Counted from the first letter of the stretch, positions 10,626 to 22,756 are shown. The stretch: 64,000 nt of DNA from Atherix ibis (GCA_958298945.1 OY282605.1:10439811-10503810); one strand, 5' to 3'. Notes: generated from the sequence alone by a model not told the origin. Made by a program: numbers and translations.

Positions 10626-10745
10626 ATGGATACGTTGATTGGGTCCTGTCTTTTGGTGCTCAATTTCTTTAGCGATGAGGGTCATTCTGTGCTCACTGGA
10701 TATGTCAACGGACAAAATTACCATACATTAGGATTCAAAAACTTA
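10626..10745 (+). pseudogene. Fragment of Tc1/mariner transposase around first catalytic Asp (+ strand)
   Basis: The plus frame reads FFSDEGHSVLTGYVNGQNYH, the block around the first catalytic Asp (SDEAHFxLxGYVNxQN) of the same group that lies in opposite orientation at 10920-11700. Only about 40 codons survive; flanking sequence is A/T-rich. Confidence 0.65.
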
Positions 10746-10919
10746 AAAATAATTATTCAAAAATTATTTTTCCTACGTAAATGTATTTTATCTGAAGTTA
10801 ACATTACATAATAGAAAGAATAATATTTTAGTCATACAAGATTATCCATTTTTCAATTTGGGAAATATACGTAAGTTATTTAAAGGTTAAATGATAAATT
10901 ATATTTTTTTATATTAAAT

Positions 10920-11695
10920 TTGTTTAGCATAAAATTTCTCTTCAACTTTTGGAAACAAAAATTCGTTGAGCATGCCACGATAGCGCTCACCATTGACCGA
11001 ACGGCCGCTCCTTCATCCTTTTCGAAGAAAAACGGGCCAATGATGCCTCCAGTCTAAAATCCGCACCAAACCATGGCTCGTTGTGGATGTATCGGCTTTT
11101 CCATGGTGACTGAGCCCCAGACGCGATAATTTGTATGTTGACATACCCACCGAGGTATGAATTTTCTGAGCCCCAGATGCGACAATTTTGTTTGTTGACA
11201 TACCCACTGAGGTGGAAATGGGCCTCATCCGAAAAGATGATTTTTCGGTAAAAATGCTCATCTTCGGCCAATTGATCTTGAGCCCACTGGGCAAACCGGA
11301 AACGCATCGGATGGTCATGAGGCTTTAGTTGTTGGACTAATTGAACTTTGTAAGCTTTCATACCGAGGTCTTTGTGCAAAATTCACAATAGAGAAGTGCA
11401 AGAAATGTTCAATTCCTGAGAACGGTGACGAGTTTATGTTGATAGATGATCACTGACATTTTCAGCAACGGCGGCAATATTCTCGATCTTAGTCATTTTT
11501 TTTTTAAATTCTCACAGTTTGGGTTGAAGACTCATCACTTTGGAAGTAAGTTCTCAATATTTCCCTTTTTTTTTCAAGCGTATGGATTACCATTTCGTAA
11601 AATTCTAACTTTCAACTAACAATCTGTCAATTCGTGTTGATATTTAACACTCTAGTTCTTCAAAATGGAACCGCTAGATGGACCACCCTATATAA
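10920..11695 (-). pseudogene. Tc1/mariner-superfamily relic (WPPRSCDLTPLD group)
   Basis: The minus strand gives DLGMKAYKVQLVQQLKPHDH, then FAQWAQDQL, then FSDEAHFHLSGYVNKQNCRI with the first catalytic Asp, WGSEN, and a FSSKRM segment followed by VNGERYR-like sequence near 10960-11000. The C-terminal half with the other two catalytic residues is absent. A segment is tandemly duplicated: AGCCCCAGAYGCGA followed by TGTTGACATACCCAC occurs at about 11111 and again at about 11171. Confidence 0.78.
11110..11216. repeat. Tandem duplication of about 60 bp within the Tc1-like relic
   Basis: Two copies of a segment running from AGCCCCAGAYGCGA to CATACCCACYGAGGT start near 11111 and 11171. They differ at a few bases, so the duplication is not recent. 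Confidence 0.8.
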
Positions 11696-11724
11696 GATTG
11701 TTAAAACCTATTTTATTTATTGTA

Positions 11725-12030
11725 TAAAAAACTAACTGTCTGGTGTGAATTTTGGGTTAAAACTGTCATTTACCGGTATTTTCTTGAAAATGAATAAAAC
11801 AAACAGCCATTACCGTATGATAACGATTTTTTTTTGTAATCTTAACTTAAATATTTTAATTTGAACATAACCGTACCATAAGATATAGCTTGAAATTTTT
11901 TGGCTTCATTGAGCGAAAATCTCTTAGGACGGGTAATTTGGAGATTTGATGATGTCAACTGGATTCCAAGATCGTGAGATTTGTCGCCGCTGGAAAATTT
12001 TCTTTTTTTTAAATTTTTACAACGCATTGA
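11725..12030 (-). repeat. Unclassified dispersed repeat with coding-like peptide
   Basis: This matches 47270-47510 in the opposite orientation. Shared landmarks are AACTGTCTGGTGT, GGTATTTTCTTGAAAATGA and AACCGTACCATAAGATATA. The minus-strand open frame (11842-12027) contains RPKRFSLNEAKKFQAISYGT; the other copy reads RSKRFSRNDVKNYEVISYGT in the same relation. Conservation at the protein level suggests a decayed mobile-element gene, but I do not recognise the family. Confidence 0.6.
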
Positions 12031-14480
12031 ATATAAATAGATAAGTTGTATATAAACTTTCGATAAATGATTGATGGGTATTGATTTAAAAATCAGGATC
12101 TATCAAGAAATTCCCGAATTACAATCCAAAATTTGCGAAAAATTCAAAAGGAATACCCTAAAATGATCAAGTTTTGCAAGATAGATGATGTTTTTCAAAT
12201 ACAATTAATCTAAATAAATAAATACAATATTATGTTTTATACATTATGGTAAGGTTTGTATGTGTTTTGATCAAAATCTAAATTTAAAGTGTGTTTTATT
12301 TAACTTACTTTTTGAAGTGCCACTTCTTTTTATGTAAGCTTTTTAACATAGTTACTAGCCACATAAAATTTCACTTTAATATTCACCTAACCAGGTAATT
12401 TACAGTTTTTTTTCACAAACCACTATATACAAAAAAAAATATTTTAAAAAATCTATAAAATTTTCCAATAATCCTTCCATTGATCCTAAAAAACAAACAG
12501 AATATTTCAATAATTCCTAGATAGGAGAAAAACGTTCAATATTATTGGCAGTTCAACACCGAGGTTAATTTATTTACTATTGCTGGGTTTTTATGAAAGT
12601 GAATCACGTAAAATGTTTTATACAGACGGTTCTGTAGTTGAACGAGAATAAAGCACCTGCTTAACTGTTGACTTTATAACATAACAGAAAATACGATAAA
12701 TACAATTTTATACGTGCTTTACATACTTGAAAAAAAAAAAATTAAAAGAAAAAATCATGACTTCGCACTTGCAGAATATACCACCACCACCACTTCCAAT
12801 TCAAAATGGAACGAAACTTTAACCGGAACGGTGAATCGGTATTTCCGGATATTTCCGGTGGTAAATTCCTTCAGTTCTTTGTTCGTTTGGGAAGAATTTC
12901 TGTAAATATTTTTCACTAAAATGCGATTATTTACAAGCTACCATTTTACATGGTATTAAACGTACGGAGATATTTACCCTTTATTGGAGGTACCAGTTCT
13001 GTTTGTGGAATGTTTTGTAATCAGAAAAGCAGTTATTAAGTATTATGCCTTTGGGGAGTCCGCGTGGATTTCGAATGTTTTTCAAGCTCTTACCCTTAAT
13101 ATTTAGATTCCATTTGAATTTATGCATATTTACTCAGAAAACAATATAAATAGAAATATTGAAATTTGATGAGAAGTTATTGAAAACATCATCACTATAC
13201 TATGGGTAAGATCTAGTATTTTTTGAAAAAATAAAAATAAATAAAAAAAAAACTCCTTCTTGGATAAAATACTTATACCATAATAGATATTTTTATAAAA
13301 CCAGTAAAATAGATTAATTTTCAAGTGAAAATTTCTTTTAAGAAATGCACTTTTTTAAAAAAAAGAGTACACTCATCACTTCTGATTCTCTTAGCAAGGA
13401 AAATTATTTGCAGGAACAATTTCTAGAAATAGTCAGTACATTTTGTAAATAATCTTCATTTATATTTGTTAAGGATAATATTAAGTTCACAATCCTTAAC
13501 TTGATGCAATTCACTTTTTTTTATGTATATTCTCTTAACGCTATTATACTTTCTACACTTGCTAAATTTCCAGGTACAGCTAAACAGCATTTTTTCAATC
13601 TGTTTTTTTTTTTCAACATCGGATAAAAGATATTCTTTATCTAACTGAAGAGAAAATGAAAATGTAGAACATTTAATACTACTGATAAGACCTATTTAGC
13701 CCCGGAAAATTACCTCATTGTCTTCGTTTTTGTTGCTTCTTAAGTTTTTTCTATTCTATCTTCCTGGAAAATAAGATGCATCCTTAAAGGCTTTTTTTTT
13801 CATTATATCTTATAGTACCAATATCCTTATTATACTCACACAAGTATTAAAAGATAATTTCCTATTATAGTCTTAACCTGTTTTGTTCTAATATTAATAA
13901 AACTTAAATGTTTTCTTCTGTTGGAATTTTAATGCTATTTCTGATGAAGAGAAAAATTAATCTCATTTTCTGGGTTAATATTTCTTTTTTTTTGAGAATT
14001 TTCTAAGAATTTATATTGTTTGTTAGAATTATATAAAATAATTTTTGGACTAATTAATTTAATAAAAAGTGTTACTAACTTATAAATATTTGAGAATTTT
14101 TGAGACAGACCCACCTAAAAATTAAGATTTTTTTTTTAAGGCATATAACGAATTTTAAATTTATTCCTAAAAAAAGTATTAACTTTATCTTAAAAAATTT
14201 TTAGTCAAGATAATTTTGATTTATTGCAGATATTTTAACTTAGAATTAAAATAAATATGGGTGTTTGTACATTTTCAAAAAAATGTTGGCGAAATTTTTT
14301 ATAAAAAAAATCCTTCAAAACGTATCGAAAAAACAACATAGAAAATAAGACACACTCGCAGAAAATTTATTTAACTCCTTCGAGAAGAAAACTCTCTTGT
14401 TCATAAACAATATATTAAATACAAAAGATCCTAAGCCTATTAATTTCTCACATCCTCCTATAAACCTTTTAGTTAACTAC
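12031..14480. other. A+T-rich non-coding interval
   Basis: Contains a short (CCA)n run near 12781-12796 and long A/T homopolymers. No exon-like or transposon-like coding similarity recognised. Confidence 0.5.
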
Positions 14481-14645
14481 TAATCCTTTTTAATTTTTTT
14501 GTTGAAAAACTTATCCCTACATGCCTTGAAGACGCCAAAAAATTATCTCCGCATACCAATTTAGTTTTGGAAACGTTCACAATTCAAGAATTGATCAAAT
14601 TGCGTCCTCTCTTGAGTGAAAAGAGTACTGCTCAGGTGTGTTCTT

Positions 14646-14698
14646 ATGCCTTTAATCCAATATAGTATATATCATATGCCTTTAATCCAATATAGTAT
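14646..14698. repeat. Short tandem duplication
   Basis: Two copies of TATGCCTTTAATCCAATATA followed by GTAT, within the Jockey relic. Confidence 0.9.
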
Positions 14699-15114
14699 CA
14701 TGCACTACTTTAGAAACTGAAAAACTTGATCTTATTTTAAAATTATATCTCTTCCACCATCTTTTTCAGAACAGAAAATTCTAAACAATATTCTTTCGCA
14801 GCTGGAGTCCCTCAAGGCAATATCCTAGGTCCACTCTTATACAATATTTATGAGATTCGAACTCCGAATGATTCTTGCATAATACTCAAATATCCAAATT
14901 GGCTTAAGAGGTGAGGATTAAAACTAAAGAACAGGAAAATGTCCATGTTACCTTCACTATCTGCAAAAATCCCCATATCGATATATACCATAATTGTAAC
15001 ATAATTTCACCAAAAAAAATAGGAAGCATGTTATCTGAGACTAAACCTAGATAAACAAATAACTTACTTGGAATCCTCATACCAAATAAAAAATTTTGAA
15101 CTTAAGAGCCTACT

Positions 15115-16490
15115 ACTTAGGCTACCGCACAACTCGGAGACATGGGATCGTTTTCTTGACGGCCTGGGCTCAATGAGTGTTCAGAGTCTTCTCAATCATC
15201 AGAATAATAGAAGACTACCTAAGGAGTAGAATTCTGTTGCATAGGACGAGCTACGGGAAGAGATCATACATAATCACAATGGGGGTCCCTCAAGGTTCAG
15301 TTCAGGACCCTCTATTATGGAATGTGATGTATGAAGGTATTCATAGACTCCATATACAAGAGAAGGTGAGAATCATTGCATTCGCTGACGGTGTTCCTGT
15401 AGTCATAGTGGCCAAATGCGTAGAACAAATCTATAATGAGACTGTCGCTTCAGTTCGAAGCTGACTTCTGTAAGCTGGTCTTAGCCTTGCAGATCATAAG
15501 ATAGTGGCATTCCTAATCACGTGCAGGAAGAGAAGAGAGAATATCACCATTAGGATTGGTAAACATGAGGTGATATCGCGATCATCTCTAAAGTACCTAG
15601 AGGTGATCATTATAGCAAGACTGCGATTTCACGAGTATCTACTATATGCTGCTGAGAAGGCTGATGGAATAATGATAGCGCTGGGGCACTTAATGCCGAA
15701 CCTTGAGAGACCCAGGCAGAGCAAGAGCACCGTTTTGGCGACCAAAGTCAGCATAGGATCGCATTGAGGGTGGCCTATGCAATCCGTACAGTATCTTACG
15801 GATATTTATTATTTAAATATTGGCAGATGAGTGGCAGCGGTTATACCGCCGGAGAGATCGGTGTGACGCTGTAACGCGATCCAACGCTCATACAGAGGAA
15901 AAAAACGAGTTAAAGAGGAGGCGGCAAAATCATTTAAATGATGTCACCGATGGCAGATGGACCTAACGTCTCATCTCGCCGATAGATACGTAGATAGACC
16001 GACGGCGGCATGGTGATATTGGTTAAATTGTGGTGATAATCACAATTTTTGACGGGACACGGATGTTTTCTGTCATACCAATTGCGCTTTAAATTGGAAT
16101 GTAGCCCAATGTGCCCTTCTTGTGACGGAATGGTGGAGATCTCGGAGCACGTGTTCATTTACTGCACTTGATTCAATTTGGAAAGTGAACAGGCTCAGAA
16201 GTGCGCTGGCGGATTTTTGTCACCGAAGAATGTCTGGGCCCTGATGTTGAACTTGGGGATGGCCTTGGAGGCTGCCAAAGTCCTTGGGACAATCATTCTA
16301 AAAAAACTACATCTGGATGAGCGCGAAAGAAAGCGATAGGGATAATCCACCTGAGTAGCCTGCCCCATAAAGTAATGCCCGACGGCGTTATATAGATATG
16401 TGACCAAGTAGGGTAGGTTTAGTGGCTTAAATTCCCACACTTTGTCTTACTATAATTTCAACCTTACTAAAACAACAACAAAAAACAAAA
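15115..16490 (+). mobile_element. R1-clade fragment inserted in Jockey relic
   Basis: Plus-strand R1 reading starts near RIIEDYLRSRILL. It continues with GVPQGSVQDPLLWNVMYEG and IIAFADGVPVVIVAKCVEQI, where the catalytic FADD is mutated to FADG. After frame changes come KYLEVIIIARLRF, LGHLMPNLERPRQSK and AYAIRTVSYG, and finally degraded C-terminal domain sequence. It ends in an A-rich tail near 16465-16490. The R1 family differs from the one at 1.6-3.2 kb and is older. Target-site duplications could not be identified. Confidence 0.72.
15177..15464 (+). pseudogene. R1 reverse transcriptase palm fragment, catalytic motif mutated
   Basis: A 95-codon frame carrying motif B (GVPQGSV) and motif C. 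The second catalytic Asp is replaced by Gly (FADG), which should abolish polymerisation. The upstream RT region is missing. Confidence 0.78.
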
Positions 16491-16960
16491 AGAAATGATC
16501 ACAACTAACATCAAACAACAAAGTTTTAATCTATAGCACAATTTTAAAACCAATCTGGACTTACGGAATTGAAATTTAGTGTTCTATTAAGTATTCTACT
16601 GTTCAATCCAAAATCCTTCCAAAAATCATTGCTATAACATTTTATGTTCATAACAGAGTTATTCAACGTGACCTAAATGCTCACTTTTTGTTCACAACTT
16701 ATGCGTTTCTCGTTATAAAAAGTTTAATTCCTGATTACCAGTAGAATATTGTCATTTCAAATAAAAATTCCCATTACCTTTCCATTAAAAATTCATTTCC
16801 ATTGAAAAACAAATTGTCCATTAGGTAGGTCACCTAAAAATATTAGTCCTAAAAAGATACTATTTTATTCAAACTTTTCCTACAACTAAATTATAAGTTT
16901 AACACCAGCTATAAATAAAAAAAGCTCTCGTATACATTGACATCATTTTATTACAATTTA

Positions 16961-17690
16961 GTATTATTGAATGAACTTTTACTGTGTTAAAGAGAAATTC
17001 CATTTTTATATTGGCATTAATGTTTTATCTTTTTTTCTCTAAATTCGAATCAATATAATTTACCCTAGAATAAAGCTTGAAATGTTTTTTTTTTTGCTAA
17101 ATTTTATTTCACTTTTCATGTCGACTTTTACTCAATGAATATATCGACAGAAATGGTGATAAAATGCAAACCAACTCTTCGAAGCAGACATAAACCCAGA
17201 CAGCCGGTTATCCTTTCGTGTATGCAATACACCTCTACTTACCCAGTTATCCCGGTCACCCATCTCCAAGGTGCTCCTTTGCATTTGCCAATCAACCCAT
17301 TCTACATTTACACACCTTCTGTCATTTCTGATTTCTGCTGCATTTTCTTCTTACAGATGGTAACCCTTCAATACCTTCCGAAAAGCTTAAAACAAAAAGA
17401 AAATTTCTGCTCCGGTTCTTTGTCGAAATATAATTCTTTCTTTTTGTTTGCATTTTTATTGCACCGTTTCCTTTTCGCTTGTTATTCATGTGCATTCACA
17501 CAGGATATGCAATTGAAGGAAGTTGCAGTCTCGTATGGATTATCTTGTCCAGTACAATGCATTAGGTCCTTAATCTTCTATTGTTACCGAGCTGTGTTCA
17601 TGTCGTAGAAAGTTTTTAATAAAAATGTCAGGATTGGTTATACTCAACATTTTCTACGAGTATATGAGGACATATACGGACACCTTATGT
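16961..17690 (+). other. Interval with an unassigned 157-codon open frame (17135-17608)
   Basis: The open frame at 17135-17608 encodes a Cys-, Phe- and Ser-rich product with no recognised domain. It has hydrophobic stretches (FFLFAFLLHRFLFACYS), but its composition fits chance translation of T-rich DNA. I treat it as doubtful. I see no splice-site-supported exon and no transposon signature. Confidence 0.25.
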
Positions 17691-17691
17691 T

Positions 17692-18033
17692 ATGTTAAGC
17701 GAAGAATATTCTCTAAAAGGGTTAAAAGTTCACAAACGAAGGAAGCAGACCATATGGCGTTGCTGTTGCAAGGGTAATCGAAGAGCTAAGACACGAACGA
17801 ACAATGATGTTATTTTCTGGTGCACTAATGCATGCACGTTTGGGATGAGAAGAGGAAGACTGGTTAGTAGCATCCAACCAACTTTCGCATTATTCAACAT
17901 TGAATTATGTTCTGAGCCGACGGATCTAATATGCACCAAATTGGATGAGACATTTTTTGATTACAATTTATGGGGCATCGTTATCAGTCTGCTAATATCA
18001 TTCGGAATCGACAACACCAAAAAAAAAAATTAA
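17692..18033 (+). CDS. Possible FLYWCH-type zinc-finger protein or exon remnant
   Basis: A 113-codon frame. Residues about 6-42 read YSLKGLKVHKRRKQTIWRC followed by CCKGNRRAKTRTNNDVI. This resembles the first half of a FLYWCH zinc finger: aromatic start, WRC, a second metal ligand near KGC, then AR-T---. In canonical fingers the second Cys and an H-x-H pair would follow. Here KGC is KGN, and the region where HxH is expected reads NACTFG, so ligands are missing or a frameshift has occurred. In insects such fingers occur in mod(mdg4)-like alternative exons and in transposon-derived proteins. No partner exon was identified. It could equally be a decayed domain or chance. Confidence 0.3.
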   Translation: MLSEEYSLKGLKVHKRRKQTIWRCCCKGNRRAKTRTNNDVIFWCTNACTFGMRRGRLVSSIQPTFALFNIELCSEPTDLICTKLDETFFDYNLWGIVISLLISFGIDNTKKKN

Positions 18034-18299
18034 AATTAATTCCGAATTCATACAATCTTAATCAAATGCAAAAAAAAAACTTCTCTAATTGGACTTTATA
18101 GTATCGAGTTATTTTTACATATTTTTAATGGTTATAAGAAAATTATCATAGCAACTTTTCAATAAATTATATAAAAACTGAATAAATTTATGTGGAATCC
18201 TGCATTAAATAGGAAGTTTAGCTGAAAATAAAAGAGACTATTTTGGGAGAGCCTAGAACAAACGGAAGTCATGGAGGGCTTGTTAAGTTAATTCATAAT

Positions 18300-18620
18300 C
18301 TGATCATAAAAAAAAATCCTCGAAAGGCTCAGAAAAATTGTTCTCTGCGTCAGATCGAGCATTGCAGATACTTTTAGACACTACCGTCTCTATCGAAGAT
18401 TTATCTTCTGAAAAAAAAATGCTGTGCTTACCAAACTAAAACCCCCCTCCCCCCTCATATTCACCTCATATAAGTCCGTGTATTTTTTTTAAAGATCAAA
18501 AACCAATTGAAAGGATGCCATTTTGTCACTGTCGATAACTTCCAAAGAAGTATAACTGACGATCTGAAGGCGATCCCAATTAAAGCCTTCCAGTACTGCT
18601 ATGATCAATGGATTTTTTTT
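18300..18620 (+). pseudogene. SETMAR/GVQW3-type mariner C-terminal relic
   Basis: Overlapping plus frames give VLTKLKPPSPLIFTSY, then VYFF and a KNQLKGC-like stretch, then ITDDLKAIPIKAFQYCYDQW. These fit the third catalytic region (PPYSPDLxxCDFxxF), the following LKG, and the LKxIPxxxFQxC end. GGCTCAGAAAAATTGTT upstream parallels the 408-1522 array, so both derive from one family. A C-rich run (near 18444-18458) interrupts the catalytic region. Confidence 0.6.
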
Positions 18621-18839
18621 TTAAAATTCTTCACTTATTCATAAATAATAACTTTTCTTAAAAATAAATAAATTTTTTTGGTAAAAATATGTAATTGTCC
18701 TTAAAAAAAAAAAATGTGCATCTAAAAATTATACCTGAAAATTAAAACTAAAAAGTATATGAAAAGGGTTTTCGAATAAGAATGATATGATTTCTTTTAA
18801 AAAAAAAAACAAACATACTAATTTTTAAGGAAATTCAAA

Positions 18840-19790
18840 TATTTTTTATTTAATATTAAGTACAATCGATACAATAAAGTTCTGAATAAAACATCATTCA
18901 AATGGCCTCGACTACTTCTTTTGCAGGAAAGAATTCTAGGAACCCAATTTTCGAGCACTTTTTCGATGAACCCAATTTTCGAGAATAGTACGTTCAATAT
19001 TAACTTCTCAAGCTTGAAGAGAGTATGGTTTATTGCTAAAGACCAATGACTTCATATAACCCCACAAGAAATAGTCTAATGGTGTTAAATCACAACTTCT
19101 GGAAGCCATTCAATGTCGCGTGCTGTGTGGCACGTAGCCCCGTCTTGTTGGAACCAGATGTTGTTAAGATCAACTTCTTCCAATTTCGGGCATAAAAAGT
19201 TGGTTATCATCGATCTATACCGCTCTCCATTGACAGTAACGGTGTTACCAGCTTCATTTCGAAAGAAGTACGGACCGATGATTCTACCAGACCAAAAACC
19301 ACACCAAACTATCATTTTAGGTGAATGTAATGGGTGTCCATGAATAATTTGTGGATTTTCTTCGAACCAGAATCGACAGTTTTGTTTATTTACCGCACCA
19401 CTCAGATGAAAGTGACCCTCATCGGAGAAGATGATTTTCTTTAAAAAAAATCAGCAAATTCACGACGTTTACGGTGGTCCAATGGCTTTACTTCTTAAGT
19501 GATAATAATTTTATATGGATGCAAGCCCAAATCCTTTTTCAAAATCCGGCTGGTTGTGGTTTGAGACAGTCCCAATTCTAAAGAACGTCTTGGAATCGAC
19601 AAATTGCGGTCATCAGCAACAATATTTTCATTACTTCGAGCGATTCTTTGTCTTATTGGCACTTGAACATTATGTAAAGAAAATGTACGCTCGAAATTTT
19701 TAACAATTTGACGAATAGTGAGCACAGTTGGACGATTATTACGACCATAAAATGGCAAAAGCGCACGAAAAGTTGCAATTGGAGAACGAT
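18840..19790 (-). pseudogene. Tc1/mariner-superfamily relic (WPPRSCDLTPLD group), nearly full length
   Basis: Minus-strand order: N-terminal helix-turn-helix region (NNRPTVLTIRQIVKNFERT, then SIPRRSLELGLSQTTTSRIL), KKDLGLHPYKI, a broken SDEGHFHLSGAVNKQN with the first catalytic Asp, MIVWCGFWSGRIIGPYFF, VTVNGERYRSMI, and NIWFQQDGATCHTARD with the second Asp. A frameshift follows, then MASRSCDLTPLDYFLWGYMK with the third acidic-position motif. About 40 residues between the second and third catalytic blocks are deleted. At least three frame breaks make it inactive. Confidence 0.85.
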
Positions 19791-22035
19791 TAATTTGATA
19801 ATAAAATTGATTAATTTATAAATATTGTTCTTGTGTATATCTTTATGATAAAATTACAAACATTACTGAATATAATGAAGAAGAAAAAGACAGATCATGA
19901 CATATGACAAATGGCCGAAACGTCACTTAGAAATCATATCACTCTTATTGGAAAACCTTATAAATATTTTTATTTTGTTTAAATAATAATAATTTTTCAA
20001 CAGAAATATAAATTTTTTTAATCATTAAAAACTGGCCCCAAATTCTACTTACAGGCACCTTCAATACTTGAGTATAAATTCTATTTAATCATAAGTACGT
20101 ATTTAAACAATAAAGTGAGTTATTTTTATGATATTTTACAATAATCACTTTTATAATTTAAAGTAATTACTTTTTTAATAAATAATATCTTTAAAACCCA
20201 ACAAAATATAATGTAATTTAAGGAAAAAAAAGTATTTTTATTGAATATTTAAATTTAAATAGAATTCATATAGTTAGTAAAGAGAAAAAAAATCTCCTCT
20301 ACTACTTTTTTTTTTGTCTTCTTTTCACAATCTCATAAAGAAATTAGTGTTTTTTTTTTTTTTGATATTAAATATCCACACGAAGAACAAAATTCATTAT
20401 TTCTAAGGATATTTATTTTATCCTTACAATACCCATATTTCTTTCCCCACCTCAAAGAGTTATCCTTCTTTGCGTCTCTTATATTGAAACAGTAACAAAA
20501 GTTTGCTCATTAAAATGCTTCCCAAAGTTTGCTTTGACCCAAACGTTCTTGGCTCCTAGTCCTAGCCTAGTCAGTCCATCTTCAGTTGTTCTAGTCTACT
20601 TTTGTTAGTTATTTACATTTTTTTTCGCGTTTCGTATATTTTCTCAATTTCTATTTAACAGAAACTCCTATTTTACTATGCCTGCATTCTTTGCCACTAC
20701 AATTCGAGTCCTATTCCAACTTGTGTTTCATTAATACCCGACGCCGGTTTCAACTACTTCTATTCAACAATAGCTGTATTCGTATATCATATCGTCAAGT
20801 AAAATTCAAAACAATATGAAAAAAAAATACCATTGAAAAAAGAATTTATCCTTTACAACAAAAAAAAATAATAAAAATAGCAAATATAATTTAAGCTTCT
20901 CGTTAGTATACATCCTTGATTCGACTTCGTTCTCTTCTATTCTAATATGCTAGAGCAAGTGAAGATAGTAGTAAATTCTAAAAATCATACAACAGTACAC
21001 ATACATAGTCGAGGGGATGAATAAACTCAACATCCTTGCATAACTTCATTTCATATTGACACAATTGTAAAATGATTTTATACTGAAAACTTTGGATTCG
21101 TTATTTAATTGTTACTGATGTTGAGTTATGAAGACAGAAAGTTTTCTGTTTTGTTAAGGAAACAATTTTCTCAACCTACCATCATAAGACCGCCTCATCC
21201 ATAATTTCCCTTTATCATTTATATAACAAATATTTTATGAACCTTTTTATTTAATAATAAAGGAAAAGGACTTAAGAAAATTTTCTTATGAACTTCTGTA
21301 TTTATAATTTAAAAACAATTCTCTTAGACTTTTACAGATGTTTTTATTTATAGAGAAAAATATACTCGTTATTATTAGATCGATTTCTTTTTTTTAATTA
21401 ATATTTTACTGGTATATGTATTTTTAATTAATTCTCTTTTATTATAACTTTGTTAAAAAGAGTATTCTAAATTTTTTGAACAAATATTTACACATTTTGA
21501 AAATAATCCAGAAAATATGATTTCTTCAGAAATAAATTTGGTTTTTTATGTTTTTTTTTTTACTATAAAAGTCATTTTTCAGGTTATTTATTTTATATTA
21601 TAAACTTTGTATAAGAATTTTTCAAAATTTATTTTTTTCTATTTTGCTGAAAAAATTTAAATATTGAAAATTGTTGGTAAATTTTTGTCTTTGAAGTTTG
21701 TTTATTATTTATTAATATTACTTGCAAATGAATAAGCAAATTTAGGTTGATTTTTACTCAGTCAGTGAGAAATTGTTGTCAGAATATGAAAATAAATATT
21801 GCCGAGGTCTAATTTCTAGCCGATCTTTTGCCTCCCCCAGAATCCAAGAGGTGGACTGATTCATCAGTGCGAGATTTGAGCTACACATACGCTTGAATTC
21901 GTCTGGGTTAGTTACGTTTTGAAAGTTCGATAAAACACATTTTGGAAGGATTTGGTAATTAAGACGCCATGCTTGCCAGATAGTTACTCCTACTCTTCAA
22001 GCTAGCTAACGAGTTTACCACAATCCACCACCTAG
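19791..22035. other. A+T-rich interval
   Basis: Non-coding by eye. The stretch 20440-20780 is less A/T-rich and Cys/Ser-codon-like in several frames but has no recognisable domain. 21780-22035 may belong to the 5' end of the RTE relic downstream, but I could not read a continuous match. Confidence 0.4.
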
Positions 22036-22324
22036 GGAACGCGCATTTAGGGGTTACAGACTATCCCAGAGGACTTTTACCAACACGTCAAACAAGCAAG
22101 ATACAGGAAGGGCCTTAGCACTATCGATCATATTCAATAGTTGCGTACCTTAATAGAGAAATGTACTGAATACAATTTGCCACGTTTTATTGTATTTGTA
22201 GACTACCAGAAAGCTTTTGACGCCATCGAGACATGGGCCGTACTAGGAACAATGGATAAAGCCCGTATGGACTCTAGATATAAAAATTCTTAGGATGAAG
22301 ATAGAAGATGAATAAACTACGAGG

Positions 22325-22756
22325 ATGGTCCATATTGGGAGAGGGGTGAGGCAAAAAGACACCATTCCATCTAAACTCTTCAACTTGGCGCTAGAGGATG
22401 TATTCAAAAAATTATCTCGAGATCAAAGTAGCATAAAAATCAATGGAAACTATCTGAACCACCTACCCTTTGTCAATAATATCATTCTAGTTAGTTGTGA
22501 CGCCGATGAACTCAGAATAATGCTGAAGAAGCTGGAAGAAAACTCTCGTTCGGTTGGGCTAAGAATGAATCTTCATAAAATCAAAATTATGAGTTCCGAT
22601 AATTTACAGATAATAAAACGCTGGTATACGAGGTCTGTTCAAAAAGTATCGCGAATTTTTAATTTCTGCGGGTTACGTATATTCGTTTTCGATTTTTTGT
22701 GGCATTATATTGGTACTCATGTCTCTCAATTATGCCGGCAAGTTCGGCCATTTTGA
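22325..22756 (+). pseudogene. RTE reverse transcriptase palm fragment fused to mariner terminus
   Basis: The open frame covers RT motif B (RQKDTIPSKLF, normally RQGDxxSPxLF) and motif C (FVNNI, normally FADDI, both catalytic Asp lost). It runs at its 3' end across the insertion junction at about 22627 into mariner terminal sequence, so its last 35 codons are not RTE. Confidence 0.8.

Larger units (their letters stand above)
14490..16960 (+). mobile_element. Jockey-clade retrotransposon interrupted by R1 sequence
   Basis: The first Jockey part (about 14490-15110) reads YQFSFGNVHNSRIDQIASSL, KEYCSGVFL, FAAGVPQGNILGPLLYNIY (motif B) and YLRLNLDKQITYLESSYQ. The second part (about 16490-16960) resumes with NNKVLIYSTILKPIWTYGIE, the thumb region that should follow directly. 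R1 sequence lies between, in the same orientation. Several frameshifts and stops make the Jockey element inactive. Its 5' end is truncated in the fingers domain. Near 14646-14698 a 24-bp segment is tandemly doubled. Confidence 0.75.

Noticed and set aside
17135..17608. 157-codon open frame as a real gene
   Set aside because: T-rich DNA readily gives Phe/Ser/Cys-rich frames; no motif, paralogue or splice context supports it.
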